From: Pseudomonas quercus
GTDB lineage: Bacteria > Pseudomonadota > Gammaproteobacteria > Pseudomonadales > Pseudomonadaceae
Direction: 5' to 3'
DNA length: 64,000 bases
Assembly: GCF_012033695.1 (NCBI RefSeq)
Contig: NZ_JAAVJI010000008.1
Span: forward strand, 62,001-126,000
Each line of letters starts with the position of its first letter. Position 1 is the first letter of the stretch. Below, in pieces: positions 29,163 to 38,724 of the stretch. The notes under the pieces are model-generated. The model did not search any database. It was given only the letters and a program-made list of their open reading frames with translations, and was not told the DNA's origin. A program made the translations under genes and the position numbers.

Positions 29163-31412
29163 CGCGTGGCCAACGGCGCGCTTGGCCAGCCAGCCCTCGA
29201 ATGCGGACGCCGGCATGGGCCGCCCAAAATAATAGCCTTGGCCATAGGCGCAGCCTGCCTGTTGCAAGAAGGTGCATTGCTCGGCGGTTTCCACGCCTTC
29301 GGCCGTGATGTCAAAGGCCAGCGCTTGGCCGAGTGAGATGATCGCTTCGGTGATGGCACCGTAGGTTAAATCATGGGGCAGGTCTCGCACGAATGCGCGG
29401 TCGATCTTCAAGTGGTTCACAGGCAACAGCTTCAGGTACGCCAAGGAAGAATGACCGGTCCCGAAGTCGTCAATGGCTGTGCTCACCCCTTCAGCCTGCA
29501 GGCGGGCCAAGGCCTCGCGGGCTCGCTCCGGGCTTTCCATCAATAGGCTTTCAGTCACCTCCACCTCTAGCGCCGCAGCGGGCAACTGATACTGGGCCAG
29601 GGCTGCGAGTACACAGGCAACGAGATCGCTGCGGTCTATCTGAGGCGCAGCGACGTTGATGGCCACACGCCCATCGAACACACCACGCTGCCGCCAGGCC
29701 TGTTGCTGGCGGCAGACTTCGTTGACCACCCACTGGCCGATGGGAATGATCAGCCCCGTGCGCTCTGCTATAGGGATGAAGACATCCGGGTACACCATGC
29801 CCTGGGTCGGGTCACGCCAGCGCAGCAAGGCTTCTGCACCGGTCACGACGCCTGTGCGCAGGTGGACCTTGGGCTGGTACCACACCTCGAACTCTTCGTT
29901 GTGCAGCGCACGGCGCAAGGCATGCTCCAGCACCACGCGCGCTCGAATGGCCGAGGTCATGGCCGGTTGATAGAAGCACAGGCCATTACGGCCTGCTTCC
30001 TTGGCACTGTACATGGCCGTGTCGGCATGGCGTAGCAGGTCTGCGGCACAACTGCCGTCTGTGGGGTAAAGGGCCACGCCTATGCTGGCCGACACCAGGG
30101 CAGCGTTGCCTTGCAGGTCGAAGGGTTGTTGCATCGCCTGCACCAGGTGCTCTACCCGAACAGCCGCCGGTGTAGCGCCCTCAGCGTGAAGGAATATGAA
30201 CCCGAACTCGTCTCCGCCCAGCCGGGCAAGGCTGTCCCCCGGCAGAATGTGCTGCTCAAGGCGCTGCGCGGCCTGTTGCAACAGCAGGTCGCCCATCACA
30301 TGGCCCAAGGTGTCGTTGATAACCTTGAAGCCGTCGATGTCCAGCAGCAGCACGGAGAAGCGATAGCCTGGCGTGGTGTCTTGCACATGCTGGTCCAGGT
30401 GGTGCCGGAACAACACCCGATTGGGCAACTGGGTGACGCTGTCGTAGTGAGCGATGCGGGCCAGCTCCGCCTCAGCCTGTTGGCGCTCGGCAACTTCATG
30501 CTTGAGGTCGTTGTTGCGGCGCGTCAGCAGCAACTGCCCCCTGGCGAGCAGGGCACAGAACAGGGCCAGCAGCAGGCCCCCAATCAAGCACAGCTCGAAC
30601 AACTGAGAGTTCATCAGGCCGATGGTCGGCCAGCCGCCAACCGGCCGCGCCGCCAGTTGCCATTGTCCACCAGGCACATCGATGTCGGCCACCACGTTGT
30701 GAGCGTCGAACAGGGCCGGGTCCCCCCAGATCATTGCGCCTTCGCCACCGCGCCCGTCGCAGCCCCGCAAGGCGATTTCCAGGCCCGCCTGGTCTGTAAT
30801 CCCGGTCGCATCCAGCAGGCCCTTGACCCCTGCCACAATAGACAGGGTGCCCCAGTATTGCGCCTGCCCCAGGTGCCCTGACGTAAACACGGGCCGACGG
30901 AAAATCAGCCCAGTGCCCCCCTGATGCAGCCTGAGTGGGCCGGCCAGCACGCTGCGACGTTCCTGCCGGGATCGCTCCAGCAGGGCCACTTGCGTAGACA
31001 AGGTACTTAAGTCCACCCCAATGAGGCCTTCATTGTCTTCCCGAGGGTAAACATCACGGACCACGTCCCCAGGCGCCAGCACAATATGGCTCAGGTACGG
31101 GATGGTGGCAGTGAGCTGTCGCACCATGCCACTGAACCGCGGGGCGCTGATGTCACCGTCCACGGCAATCAACTGGGCCAGCCCTTCCGATTCGCTGAAC
31201 GCTGAGCGAACGTGACTTTGTGCCTGCGCGCCGATCGCCGCAAGCCTAAGGCGAACGTCCGCCCGCATTTCCCGTTTGGCGTGGCGAACATCCAGCTGGC
31301 CGATGCACAAGGCCATGATCAACGCCACCACCAGTATGCCCACCGGCAACAAGGCAATAGCGCGCCTGATCGAGCGTGCTGAGGGATGGGCGGCAAGGTT
31401 GAAAAACGTCAT
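29130..31412 (-). CDS. CHASE-GGDEF-EAL membrane protein for c-di-GMP turnover
   Basis: The 760-residue protein has a membrane helix (about 17-40), a periplasmic CHASE-type sensor (motif VRDVYPREDNEGLIGVDL), a second helix (about 270-292), a GGDEF domain with intact LGGDEF and an EAL domain with GAEALLRW, EVTESLLM, DDFGTGHSSL and AEGVE. All key residues for both diguanylate cyclase and phosphodiesterase chemistry appear present, so net activity cannot be predicted. The CHASE ligand is unknown. The gene is monocistronic and shares 33 bp with the DUF72 gene at its 3' end. It likely influences biofilm/motility switching. Confidence 0.9.
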   Translation of the reverse strand: MTFFNLAAHPSARSIRRAIALLPVGILVVALIMALCIGQLDVRHAKREMRADVRLRLAAIGAQAQSHVRSAFSESEGLAQLIAVDGDISAPRFSGMVRQLTATIPYLSHIVLAPGDVVRDVYPREDNEGLIGVDLSTLSTQVALLERSRQERRSVLAGPLRLHQGGTGLIFRRPVFTSGHLGQAQYWGTLSIVAGVKGLLDATGITDQAGLEIALRGCDGRGGEGAMIWGDPALFDAHNVVADIDVPGGQWQLAARPVGGWPTIGLMNSQLFELCLIGGLLLALFCALLARGQLLLTRRNNDLKHEVAERQQAEAELARIAHYDSVTQLPNRVLFRHHLDQHVQDTTPGYRFSVLLLDIDGFKVINDTLGHVMGDLLLQQAAQRLEQHILPGDSLARLGGDEFGFIFLHAEGATPAAVRVEHLVQAMQQPFDLQGNAALVSASIGVALYPTDGSCAADLLRHADTAMYSAKEAGRNGLCFYQPAMTSAIRARVVLEHALRRALHNEEFEVWYQPKVHLRTGVVTGAEALLRWRDPTQGMVYPDVFIPIAERTGLIIPIGQWVVNEVCRQQQAWRQRGVFDGRVAINVAAPQIDRSDLVACVLAALAQYQLPAAALEVEVTESLLMESPERAREALARLQAEGVSTAIDDFGTGHSSLAYLKLLPVNHLKIDRAFVRDLPHDLTYGAITEAIISLGQALAFDITAEGVETAEQCTFLQQAGCAYGQGYYFGRPMPASAFEGWLAKRAVGHASVASQALQHP

Positions 31413-31491
31413 AAGGCAGGCAGGTGAGCAAGTTGCTGATGCCCTGCTTATCGGCTATAGACGAAAAAAATGAAGGCCAGCCGCTTCTTGG

Positions 31492-32427
31492 CTATCGGCT
31501 GAACACCAGCACCTTCAGGCCAGCCTCGGGGTCACGCTCTGGAAATTCCACAGGGTTAGCCAAGCGCTCCACAAAACGAAGCTCAGGGGCATGCTCAGCC
31601 ATGGTTTGTCGCAGAAAAGCCGTGGGCAGGGCCGGGTCGTTCAGGCAGGCAAGCACCTTCCCTTCGGCATTCAACAGGCCTGGCAGCTTGCGCAACACCT
31701 TGGGGTAGTCTCGGGCGAGAATAAAGCTGCCACGCTGGAAGGAAGGCGGGTCTGCGATGATCAGGTCGTAGGGGCCTTGGCGGCTGACCTTTCCCCAAGA
31801 CTTGAACAGGTCGTGGGCCAGGAAACTGACCTTGGCCAGGTCCTGGCCATTGGCGCGGTGATTGTCTCGGCCACGGGCCAGCGCGGGGCTGGACATGTCG
31901 AGGTTGACCACGGCGCTGGCACCGCCTGCCAAGGCCGCTACCGAGAAGGCGCAGGTGTAGGCAAACAGGTTCAGCACACGCTTGCCCGCTGCTTGCTCAC
32001 GCACCCAGCGGTGGCCTTCGCTCATGTCGAGAAAGAAGCCGCTGTTCTGAGCGCGCCCCGGTTCGATCCAGTACGCCAGGCCCTGCTCATGAATACGCAG
32101 CGGCCCCAGGGCACTGCCGGTGAGCCAAAGGCTAGGGCTGCCTTCCAGGTAACGCTCTTGCAGCAGTAGGCCAGTGGCGCCGCACGCTACCCACTCACTG
32201 CTGTGAATGACCGCCTGCAATACGGCAATCAACTGCGCCCGCCCATCACCTTCCAGTGCCTTGAATACCGTGACCTGGACGACGCCCTCCAGCCAGTCCA
32301 CCGTCACTTGCTCCAGGCCAGGCCAGCATCGGCCGCGGCCATGGAGCACGCGCCGAGCTTCGGGCGGGGGCGCTGCCAGCACGTCCAGTAGGGCCTGGTG
32401 TAAAGAGGCGAGGGCAGTGGCGTGCAT
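31492..32427 (-). CDS. Class I SAM-dependent methyltransferase, RlmI-like
   Basis: The product of about 311 residues has the SAM-binding motif VLNLFAYTCAFSVAALAGGA and the catalytic-type motif DPPSFQRGSF typical of the YccW/RlmI 23S-rRNA cytosine methyltransferase superfamily. Further shared segments are NSGFFLDMSEGHRWVRE and NLDMSSPALARGRDN. It lacks the N-terminal PUA domain of RlmI and is shorter, so RNA is the likely but unproven substrate. The start is uncertain: ATG at 32427 or GTG at 32475, neither with a strong ribosome site. Confidence 0.8.
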   Translation of the reverse strand: MHATALASLHQALLDVLAAPPPEARRVLHGRGRCWPGLEQVTVDWLEGVVQVTVFKALEGDGRAQLIAVLQAVIHSSEWVACGATGLLLQERYLEGSPSLWLTGSALGPLRIHEQGLAYWIEPGRAQNSGFFLDMSEGHRWVREQAAGKRVLNLFAYTCAFSVAALAGGASAVVNLDMSSPALARGRDNHRANGQDLAKVSFLAHDLFKSWGKVSRQGPYDLIIADPPSFQRGSFILARDYPKVLRKLPGLLNAEGKVLACLNDPALPTAFLRQTMAEHAPELRFVERLANPVEFPERDPEAGLKVLVFSR

Positions 32428-32563
32428 GGTAAACGGGCTCAGCAACGGCGAAGGGGCGGGGAGTGTAACGGACACAGCCTAGGTTTTCGGAAAAAAATGG
32501 AACCCCGGTGCGGCGGGCCGCAGTCTAGACGTGACACGTACCTGTTGGCTGAGAGGCGAAGGC

Positions 32564-34360
32564 ATGAGCAGCATGACCGTTGGCGACTTCCTGATCGAGC
32601 GGCTGTACCAGTGGGGGGTACGCCGGATATTCGGCTACCCGGGCGATGGCATCAATGGCGTGTTCGGTGCCCTGGCCCGCGCGCAGGGCAAGATCGAGTT
32701 CGTGCAGGCCCGCCATGAAGAAATGGCAGCCTTCATGGCCAGCGCACATGCCAAGTTCACAGGCGAACTGGGCGTGTGCATGGCGACCTCCGGGCCAGGG
32801 GCCAGCCATTTGCTGACGGGCCTCTACGATGCGCGCCTGGACCACATGCCCGTGCTGGCCATTGTGGGGCAACAGGCACGCACGGCCATTGGCGGCCACT
32901 ATCAACAGGAGCTGGACCTGGTGTCCCTGTTCAAGGACGTGGCCGGTGCATTCGTGCACCAGGCCAGCGCACCGTCCCAAGTACGGCACCTCTTGGACCG
33001 GGCAGTGCGCACGGCGGTGGGCGAGCGACAGGTCACGGCACTGATCCTGCCCAACGACCTCCAGGAAGAACCCTACAGCGAGCCTGCCCGTGCCCATGGC
33101 ACCGTTCACTCAGGGGTAGGGTTCAGCAAGCCCAAGGTGGTGCCTTACGAACAGGACCTGCAGCGTGCGGCGGATGTACTCAACAGTGGCGAGCGGGTGG
33201 CCATCCTGGTGGGGGCAGGTGCACTGGGTGCTGCAGATGAAGTGATTCAAGTGGCGCAGCAACTGGGTGCAGGCGTGGCCAAGGCGCTACTGGGCAAGGC
33301 CGTGCTGCCCGATGACCTGCCTTGGGTAACAGGCTCTATCGGGCTGCTGGGAACCGAGCCAAGCTACAAGCTGATGACCGAATGCGACACCTTGTTGATG
33401 ATCGGCTCCGGCTTCCCTTATTCGGAGTACCTGCCTGAAGAAGGCAAGGCCCGTGGCGTGCAGATCGACCTGGCGCCAGATATGCTCAGCTTGCGCTACC
33501 CCATGGAAGTAAACCTGACCGGCGATGCTGCCGAAACCCTGTCAGCGCTGCTGCCCCTACTCCTGGACAAAGACCGCAGTGCCTGGCGCAAGCGGGTAGA
33601 AGGCTGGCGCGAAAGCTGGGAAAAAACCCTCGCCAAGCGGGCGCTGGTGACCGCCAACCCCATCAACCCGCAGCGCGTGGTGTACGAACTGTCACCGCAG
33701 TTGCCAGATGAGGCAATCATCACATGCGATTCGGGCTCATGCGCCAATTGGTTTGCCCGCGACCTGAAAATCCGCAAAGGCATGCAGTGCTCGCTCTCTG
33801 GCGGGTTGGCTTCCATGGGCGCCGCTGTGCCTTACGCCATCGCCGCCAAGTTTGCCTGGCCTGACCGCCCGGTGATCGCCTTGGTGGGCGACGGCGCCAT
33901 GCAAATGAACAATATGGCCGAGTTGATCACGGTGGCTAAGTACTGGCGTCAGTGGGGCAACGGCCGCTGGATATGCGCAGTGTTCAACAACGAAGACCTG
34001 AATCAGGTGACCTGGGAGCAGCGTGTGATGGAAGGCGACCCTAAGTTCGAAGCCTCCCAATCCATACCGGACGTGCCTTACCATCGTTTTGCCGAGGCCA
34101 TCGGCCTCAAGGGCATTTTCGTGGACAGCGACGACAAGGTGGCGGGGGCATGGGAGCAGGCACTGGCCAGCGAGGTGCCCGTGGTCATCGAGTTCAAGAC
34201 AGACCCTGATGTGCCACCTCTGCCGCCTCACATCAAGTTGGAGCAGGCCAAGAAGTTCGCAACTGCCCTGCTCAAAGGCGATCCCAACGAGGCGGGCATT
34301 CTGGTGCAGACCGCACGGCAAGTGTTGGGGGCAGTATTGCCCGGTCACAAGAAGGACTAG
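32564..34360 (+). CDS. ThDP-dependent enzyme, pyruvate oxidase/acetolactate synthase-like
   Basis: The 598-residue enzyme has the three-domain layout of the POX/AHAS family: an N-terminal pyrimidine domain with the activating glutamate in QARHEEMAAFMASAHAKFTG, a central domain (VAILVGAGALGA) and a C-terminal pyrophosphate domain with the ThDP motif GDGAMQMNNMAELITVAKY...FNNEDLNQ. It most resembles bacterial thiamine pyrophosphate-requiring proteins near PoxB, which decarboxylate pyruvate or other 2-oxo acids. Substrate and acceptor are not certain. The ATG at 32564 follows GAGGCGAAGG. A regulator gene lies 104 bp downstream on the same strand. Confidence 0.85.
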   Translation: MSSMTVGDFLIERLYQWGVRRIFGYPGDGINGVFGALARAQGKIEFVQARHEEMAAFMASAHAKFTGELGVCMATSGPGASHLLTGLYDARLDHMPVLAIVGQQARTAIGGHYQQELDLVSLFKDVAGAFVHQASAPSQVRHLLDRAVRTAVGERQVTALILPNDLQEEPYSEPARAHGTVHSGVGFSKPKVVPYEQDLQRAADVLNSGERVAILVGAGALGAADEVIQVAQQLGAGVAKALLGKAVLPDDLPWVTGSIGLLGTEPSYKLMTECDTLLMIGSGFPYSEYLPEEGKARGVQIDLAPDMLSLRYPMEVNLTGDAAETLSALLPLLLDKDRSAWRKRVEGWRESWEKTLAKRALVTANPINPQRVVYELSPQLPDEAIITCDSGSCANWFARDLKIRKGMQCSLSGGLASMGAAVPYAIAAKFAWPDRPVIALVGDGAMQMNNMAELITVAKYWRQWGNGRWICAVFNNEDLNQVTWEQRVMEGDPKFEASQSIPDVPYHRFAEAIGLKGIFVDSDDKVAGAWEQALASEVPVVIEFKTDPDVPPLPPHIKLEQAKKFATALLKGDPNEAGILVQTARQVLGAVLPGHKKD

Positions 34361-34370
34361 CGGACGCTAG

Positions 34371-34399
34371 GGCAACGTGTGGCCTAAGTACACGTTGCC
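34371..34399 (+). terminator. Hairpin after the ThDP enzyme gene
   Basis: GGCAACGTGT and ACACGTTGCC are perfect 10-bp arms with a 9-nt loop, 10 bp after the stop at 34360 and 65 bp before the downstream regulator gene. No strong T-tract follows, so an operator for the adjacent FadR-type regulator is an alternative. Confidence 0.5.
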
Positions 34400-34464
34400 A
34401 TTTGGCCACTTTTCTTGGCATTCCTATATGCTAGTGCCACTTTTTCCGGCAAAGACAGAACGCC

Positions 34465-35190
34465 TTGGCAACCGAACCCTCTGCTATGCCCGGCCTGCTT
34501 GGCCGGCCCCGCAACCTTGCTCAAGCCCTGGTGGATGATTTTTCCCGGCGAATAGGCGAGGGGGCTCTAAAGCCTGGCGACAAGCTCCCCAGTGAAGTGG
34601 AGCTGATGGAGGCGGGTGGGGTCAGCCGTTCGGTGGTTCGAGAAGCGCTGTCCCGGTTACAGGTGGCGGGTCTGGTAGAAACCCGCCGGGGCATTGGTAC
34701 CTTTGTGCTCAATGCTTTGGGCAGCGCCACCCCACGGCTGGACCCTTCTACAGTGGTCACCCTTCAGGACGTCACTGCCATTCTGGATGTACGAATGAGC
34801 TTTGAAGTGGAAGCCGCTGGCCTTGCTGCGCTACGGCGCACCGAAGTGCAATTGGCTGACATGGCCCGGGCCTTGGAGCGCTTCGAACGTGCCAGCGACA
34901 CGGGTAGTTCCCTGGTGTCAGATTTTCAGTTTCACCTGCAGATCGCCAACGCCACCAATAACCGTTATTTTGTGGAAATAGTCACGCATTTTGGTACCAG
35001 CATGTTTCCACGTGCCCGCCTCAACACCGTGACAATTGCGCGGTTGGACCGCCAGCAGGCCCATAGCCGCTTGGTAGGCGAGCACGAACATATTTACAAC
35101 GCCATTGCCCGCCAGGATTTCGAAGCCTCTCGGGCAGCCATGCGGGTGCACCTGGCCAATAGCCGGGCCAGGGTGATCAAGTCGTATTAG
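34465..35190 (+). CDS. FadR-subfamily GntR transcriptional regulator
   Basis: The 241-residue protein has an N-terminal winged helix-turn-helix (LKPGDKLPSEVELMEAGGVSRSVVREALSRLQ) and a C-terminal all-helical FCD ligand domain with metal-binding-type residues (DFQFHLQIA, HEHIYNAI, MRVHL). Such regulators usually respond to organic or sugar acids. Its neighbour is the ThDP enzyme, a plausible target. The start is uncertain: TTG at 34465 or ATG at 34486; the first gives the usual family distance to the HTH. Confidence 0.85.
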   Translation: MATEPSAMPGLLGRPRNLAQALVDDFSRRIGEGALKPGDKLPSEVELMEAGGVSRSVVREALSRLQVAGLVETRRGIGTFVLNALGSATPRLDPSTVVTLQDVTAILDVRMSFEVEAAGLAALRRTEVQLADMARALERFERASDTGSSLVSDFQFHLQIANATNNRYFVEIVTHFGTSMFPRARLNTVTIARLDRQQAHSRLVGEHEHIYNAIARQDFEASRAAMRVHLANSRARVIKSY

Positions 35191-35339
35191 GGCGTAGCAC
35201 ATGGGTTGCTGCCGCACAATGGCCGGGGCCGTTGCCCTTAATACAGTGGTTGCTTGAAACAATTTGAAGCAAAGTGGTGGCCCGGTGCTATAAGCTACGG
35301 GCGCGGTGAACAGGATCCGTGTTTTAGCTTGGAGCATGC

Positions 35340-38138
35340 ATGAGTTCGCAGGAGTCGACGTTGCCCAGCCTTGCCCGGTTATTGGCCGGAGCACGTGAAG
35401 AAATTCCTGACCACGCGTGGGCGTTCTACCGCGCGGGTGATCATCTGCAGCTTACTGGCCGAAGCGAAGCAGCCGCTGAGTGGCCGCAGACCTTGGACGA
35501 GCGGGGCCTCGATGACTTTTGCCGAGAGGCGAAGGTACGTCGCTGGGCCACCGGCCGAGGCGAGAGTGTGCTGGGTTGGCTGCTGGCGATGGAGGACGGC
35601 ACTGATGGCTCACGGTGTGCTGCCCTGGCCATGCGCCTGGGGTTGCGGCTGCAAAGCGATGCCTTGATTCGTGCCCAGCATACCCAGCGGGTGCTGTACA
35701 ACATCACCAACCTGGCCAGTTCCATTCATGACCGTGCCACCTTCATGGTGGGAGTACACCGCCAGTTGGCCGACTTGATCGATGCCGAGAACTTCTACCT
35801 GGCCCTGTACGACCAGCGCTCGGGGCAGGTCACCTACCCTTACTATGTGGACACGACCGACATCGAGGCGGTGGAGGCCGACGCCAATGAGTACCTGGAC
35901 CCCGACAGGCTGTCACTGACCGGAGCCGTGCTCACCTCGGGCCAGCCCATGCTTATCGATGCGGCTGGCATCGCGCGGGCCAGCGCCGAGCACCGGTTCT
36001 ACTGCGTGGGTCACCGCCCCGAATTCTGGATGGGCGCACCCCTCAAGAACGCTTCTGACCAAGTGTTTGGCATGATTGCCATGCAGGTGTACGACGTAGA
36101 CCGCGTGTACAGCCAAGAGGACCGGGCGTTGTTCCTGGTGGTGGCGCGCCACGTGGCCATGGCCCTTGACCGCATCCTGCACCGGGCTCACCTGGAGCGT
36201 ACGGTGGCAGAGCGCACCCGCGAGCTCTCTCAGCTCAATGATGCCCTGCGCCAGCAGGTCACGGAGCGCGAGCGGGCCGAGCACCTCCAAAACGCCCTGT
36301 TCCAGATCGCCGAGCTGTCCAGCCAGCAAGGGGACATGGCAGAGCTGTTTTCAAGGCTCCACGCCATTGTGGGTGAGCTGCTGTATGCCCGAAACTTCTA
36401 CATAGCGCTCTACGACGTTGCACACGAAGAAGTCACGTTCCCCTATTACATTGACGAAGTACTGAATAACCGCCCGCCACCACGCCAGGGTCGCCGCGGG
36501 CTGACCGAATATGTCATCCGCCAGCGCCGCCCTTGCTTGATCGATTTCGACGACACCAGCCGCTTGACCGAGGCCGGCGAAATCGAGGGCAGCAATGAAC
36601 CGGTGCGCTCCCAGTCCTGGCTGGGCATCCCCCTGTTCGATGACGATCAGGTGCGGGGCGTGCTGGTGGTGCAAAGTTACATTCCCCAGATACGCTACAC
36701 ATTGCGCGACCAGGAACTGCTCACCTTCGTGTCGCGCCATATCGATACCGCGCTGACCCGGCGCAGCGCCGCCGAGGCCGTGCACGCCGCCAACCTCAAG
36801 CTAGAGGCCCGGGTACAGGACCGTACCCGTGAGCTGGACTTGGCCAACGCGCAGCTGCACCACGAAAACACCCATGATGCCCTCACTGGCCTGCCTAACC
36901 GCAGCCATCTGCAGGAGCGCCTGGGCCAGGCCTGGAATGAGTTTCGTGGCCAGGGCCGTCAACTGGTGGTGATGTTCCTGGACCTGGACCGTTTCAAACT
37001 GATCAATGACAGCCGTGGCCACCACTTCGGCGACCATTTGCTGATGGAAGCGGCAGCCCGCCTGCGCAGCTGCCTGCGAGACACCGACCTGCTGGCCAGG
37101 CTAGGCGGCGACGAGTTTGCCGTGCTCGCACCCGACGCCCCCGTGGACACGGCTGTGAGCATTGCTGAATGCATTCTCGCTGCTTTTGACCGGCCTTTTC
37201 ATATCGATGGGCAAGCGGTGTTTTCCAGCTGCAGTATCGGCATTGTGAGCGCCGACGAGCAATTTCACCAAAAGCCTGCTGATTTGCTGCGCGACGCTGA
37301 CACGGCCATGTACCGGGTCAAGAATGCCGGGAGGGACAGCTACGCGGTGTTCAACCAGGAGCTACGCCGGGAGTTTTCCGATCAGGTGGCCCGGGAAGGC
37401 GCGTTGCGCAACGCAATGAAGGTCAATGATGAGCTGGTGCCATATTTCCAGCCCATTGTAGATGTTGCCACCGGCCAGCTTGTGGCGCTGGAGGCATTGA
37501 TTCGGTGGCAGCAGCCAGACGGCAAGGTGCTGGCGCCTGGGGCATTTCTTCCTGCGCTGGAAGGCCTTCGGCTCATTGGCCGGTTGGATCTCTACATGCT
37601 GCGGTGTGTCGCCTCTATCCTGGCCCGGCCCGAGAACGGCCATTGGCCGCCAGTGCATGTGAACTGCTCCAGCTACAGCATTACCCGCCCAGAGTTTGCC
37701 GAAGAAGTGCTTGAGCTACTGGAGACGTTCGGCGTCAGCCCCCGGCGTATTTGCCTGGAGCTCACCGAAGGGGCCCTGGTAGCGGAGCCTGAGCTGGCCC
37801 GTCAAAGCATGCAGAAGTTGTCCGATCAAGGCATGTCGGTAGTACTGGACGACTTCGGCGCGGGTTTTTCCTCGTTAAGTTACGTCCATCAGTTTCGGTT
37901 CACCGGGCTTAAGATCGACAAATCCTTTATCCTCGAACTCACCAGCAGCAGCCGTAGCCGTGCGATTGTCAGGGCCATTGTGCGTATGGCCGAATCCTTG
38001 GGGTTGTCTGTAGTCGCCGAGGGGGTCGAGGACGCCGAGGCACTGAAGTTGCTTCGGGAAATGGGTACAGGCCAGGCCCAGGGTTACCACTTCGCTAGGC
38101 CCATGGCCGTGGAGGCCTTGCAACAGGGCTGGTTGTAA
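35340..38138 (+). CDS. GAF-GAF-GGDEF-EAL cytoplasmic c-di-GMP protein
   Basis: The 932-residue soluble protein has no membrane helices. Order: an N-terminal region of about 110 residues, a first GAF domain (about 120-280), a linker coiled coil (LERTVAERTRELSQLNDALRQQ), a second GAF (about 320-470), another coiled linker, GGDEF (about 510-670, intact LGGDEF) and EAL (about 680-925, with ALEALIRW, ELTEGALV, DDFGAGFSSL and AEGVED). Both catalytic motifs look intact. Each GAF contains an NFYLALYD or NFYIALYD motif, so the two probably arose by duplication. TTGGAG lies just upstream of the ATG at 35340. The ligand and net activity are unknown. Confidence 0.9.
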   Translation: MSSQESTLPSLARLLAGAREEIPDHAWAFYRAGDHLQLTGRSEAAAEWPQTLDERGLDDFCREAKVRRWATGRGESVLGWLLAMEDGTDGSRCAALAMRLGLRLQSDALIRAQHTQRVLYNITNLASSIHDRATFMVGVHRQLADLIDAENFYLALYDQRSGQVTYPYYVDTTDIEAVEADANEYLDPDRLSLTGAVLTSGQPMLIDAAGIARASAEHRFYCVGHRPEFWMGAPLKNASDQVFGMIAMQVYDVDRVYSQEDRALFLVVARHVAMALDRILHRAHLERTVAERTRELSQLNDALRQQVTERERAEHLQNALFQIAELSSQQGDMAELFSRLHAIVGELLYARNFYIALYDVAHEEVTFPYYIDEVLNNRPPPRQGRRGLTEYVIRQRRPCLIDFDDTSRLTEAGEIEGSNEPVRSQSWLGIPLFDDDQVRGVLVVQSYIPQIRYTLRDQELLTFVSRHIDTALTRRSAAEAVHAANLKLEARVQDRTRELDLANAQLHHENTHDALTGLPNRSHLQERLGQAWNEFRGQGRQLVVMFLDLDRFKLINDSRGHHFGDHLLMEAAARLRSCLRDTDLLARLGGDEFAVLAPDAPVDTAVSIAECILAAFDRPFHIDGQAVFSSCSIGIVSADEQFHQKPADLLRDADTAMYRVKNAGRDSYAVFNQELRREFSDQVAREGALRNAMKVNDELVPYFQPIVDVATGQLVALEALIRWQQPDGKVLAPGAFLPALEGLRLIGRLDLYMLRCVASILARPENGHWPPVHVNCSSYSITRPEFAEEVLELLETFGVSPRRICLELTEGALVAEPELARQSMQKLSDQGMSVVLDDFGAGFSSLSYVHQFRFTGLKIDKSFILELTSSSRSRAIVRAIVRMAESLGLSVVAEGVEDAEALKLLREMGTGQAQGYHFARPMAVEALQQGWL

Positions 38139-38193
38139 CGGGTGGGAACCTGTAGGCCAGCCTGCTGCCCAAGGCCTGTCGAGGAGTAAGCAG

Positions 38194-38724
38194 ATGGTCG
38201 AGACACTCATAGTGCTGGTCACCGTGGTGGCAATGGAGGTGTTCTCCGTGTATGCCCACAAGTACATCATGCACGGCTGGGGATGGGGCTGGCACAAGTC
38301 CCACCATGAGCCGCGGACCGGGTGGTTCGAGCGAAATGACCTGTATGCAATCGTGTTTGCCGGGCTGGCGATCGTGTTGATCGCGCTGGGCACCCGTGGC
38401 ATGTGGCCTTTGCAGTGGATAGGCGCCGGCATGACCGCGTACGGCGCGTTGTATTTCATCGCCCACGATGGCCTTGTTCACCGCCGCTGGCCTTTGCGCT
38501 ACCTGCCACGCAAAGGTTACCTCAAGCGCTTGTACCAGGCGCACCGGCTTCACCATGCCGTGGGTAGCAAAGACGGGTGCGTATCCTTTGGCTTCCTGTA
38601 TGCGCCACCGGTGGCAGTACTCAAGCAGCAGTTGAAGCGCGGAAGGTCAGGTGCAACCGGCAGCAAGCCTCCTTTGGCTACACAAAGCGCGCCAGGTGCT
38701 CAGGGCGAGGTGGATGGTCAGTAA
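38194..38724 (+). CDS. crtZ: Beta-carotene 3-hydroxylase CrtZ
   Basis: The 176-residue membrane enzyme has several hydrophobic helices and the histidine clusters of the fatty-acid-hydroxylase-type di-iron family: HKYIMHG, HKSHH, HDGLVH and HRLHH. Length and spacing match bacterial CrtZ. It adds hydroxyls at C3 and C3' of beta-carotene to give zeaxanthin. It faces the idi-crtXYIB operon convergently, and its last 47 bp overlap the end of crtB. The last 26 residues or so are low-complexity and lie in the overlap region. Confidence 0.95.
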   Translation: MVETLIVLVTVVAMEVFSVYAHKYIMHGWGWGWHKSHHEPRTGWFERNDLYAIVFAGLAIVLIALGTRGMWPLQWIGAGMTAYGALYFIAHDGLVHRRWPLRYLPRKGYLKRLYQAHRLHHAVGSKDGCVSFGFLYAPPVAVLKQQLKRGRSGATGSKPPLATQSAPGAQGEVDGQ

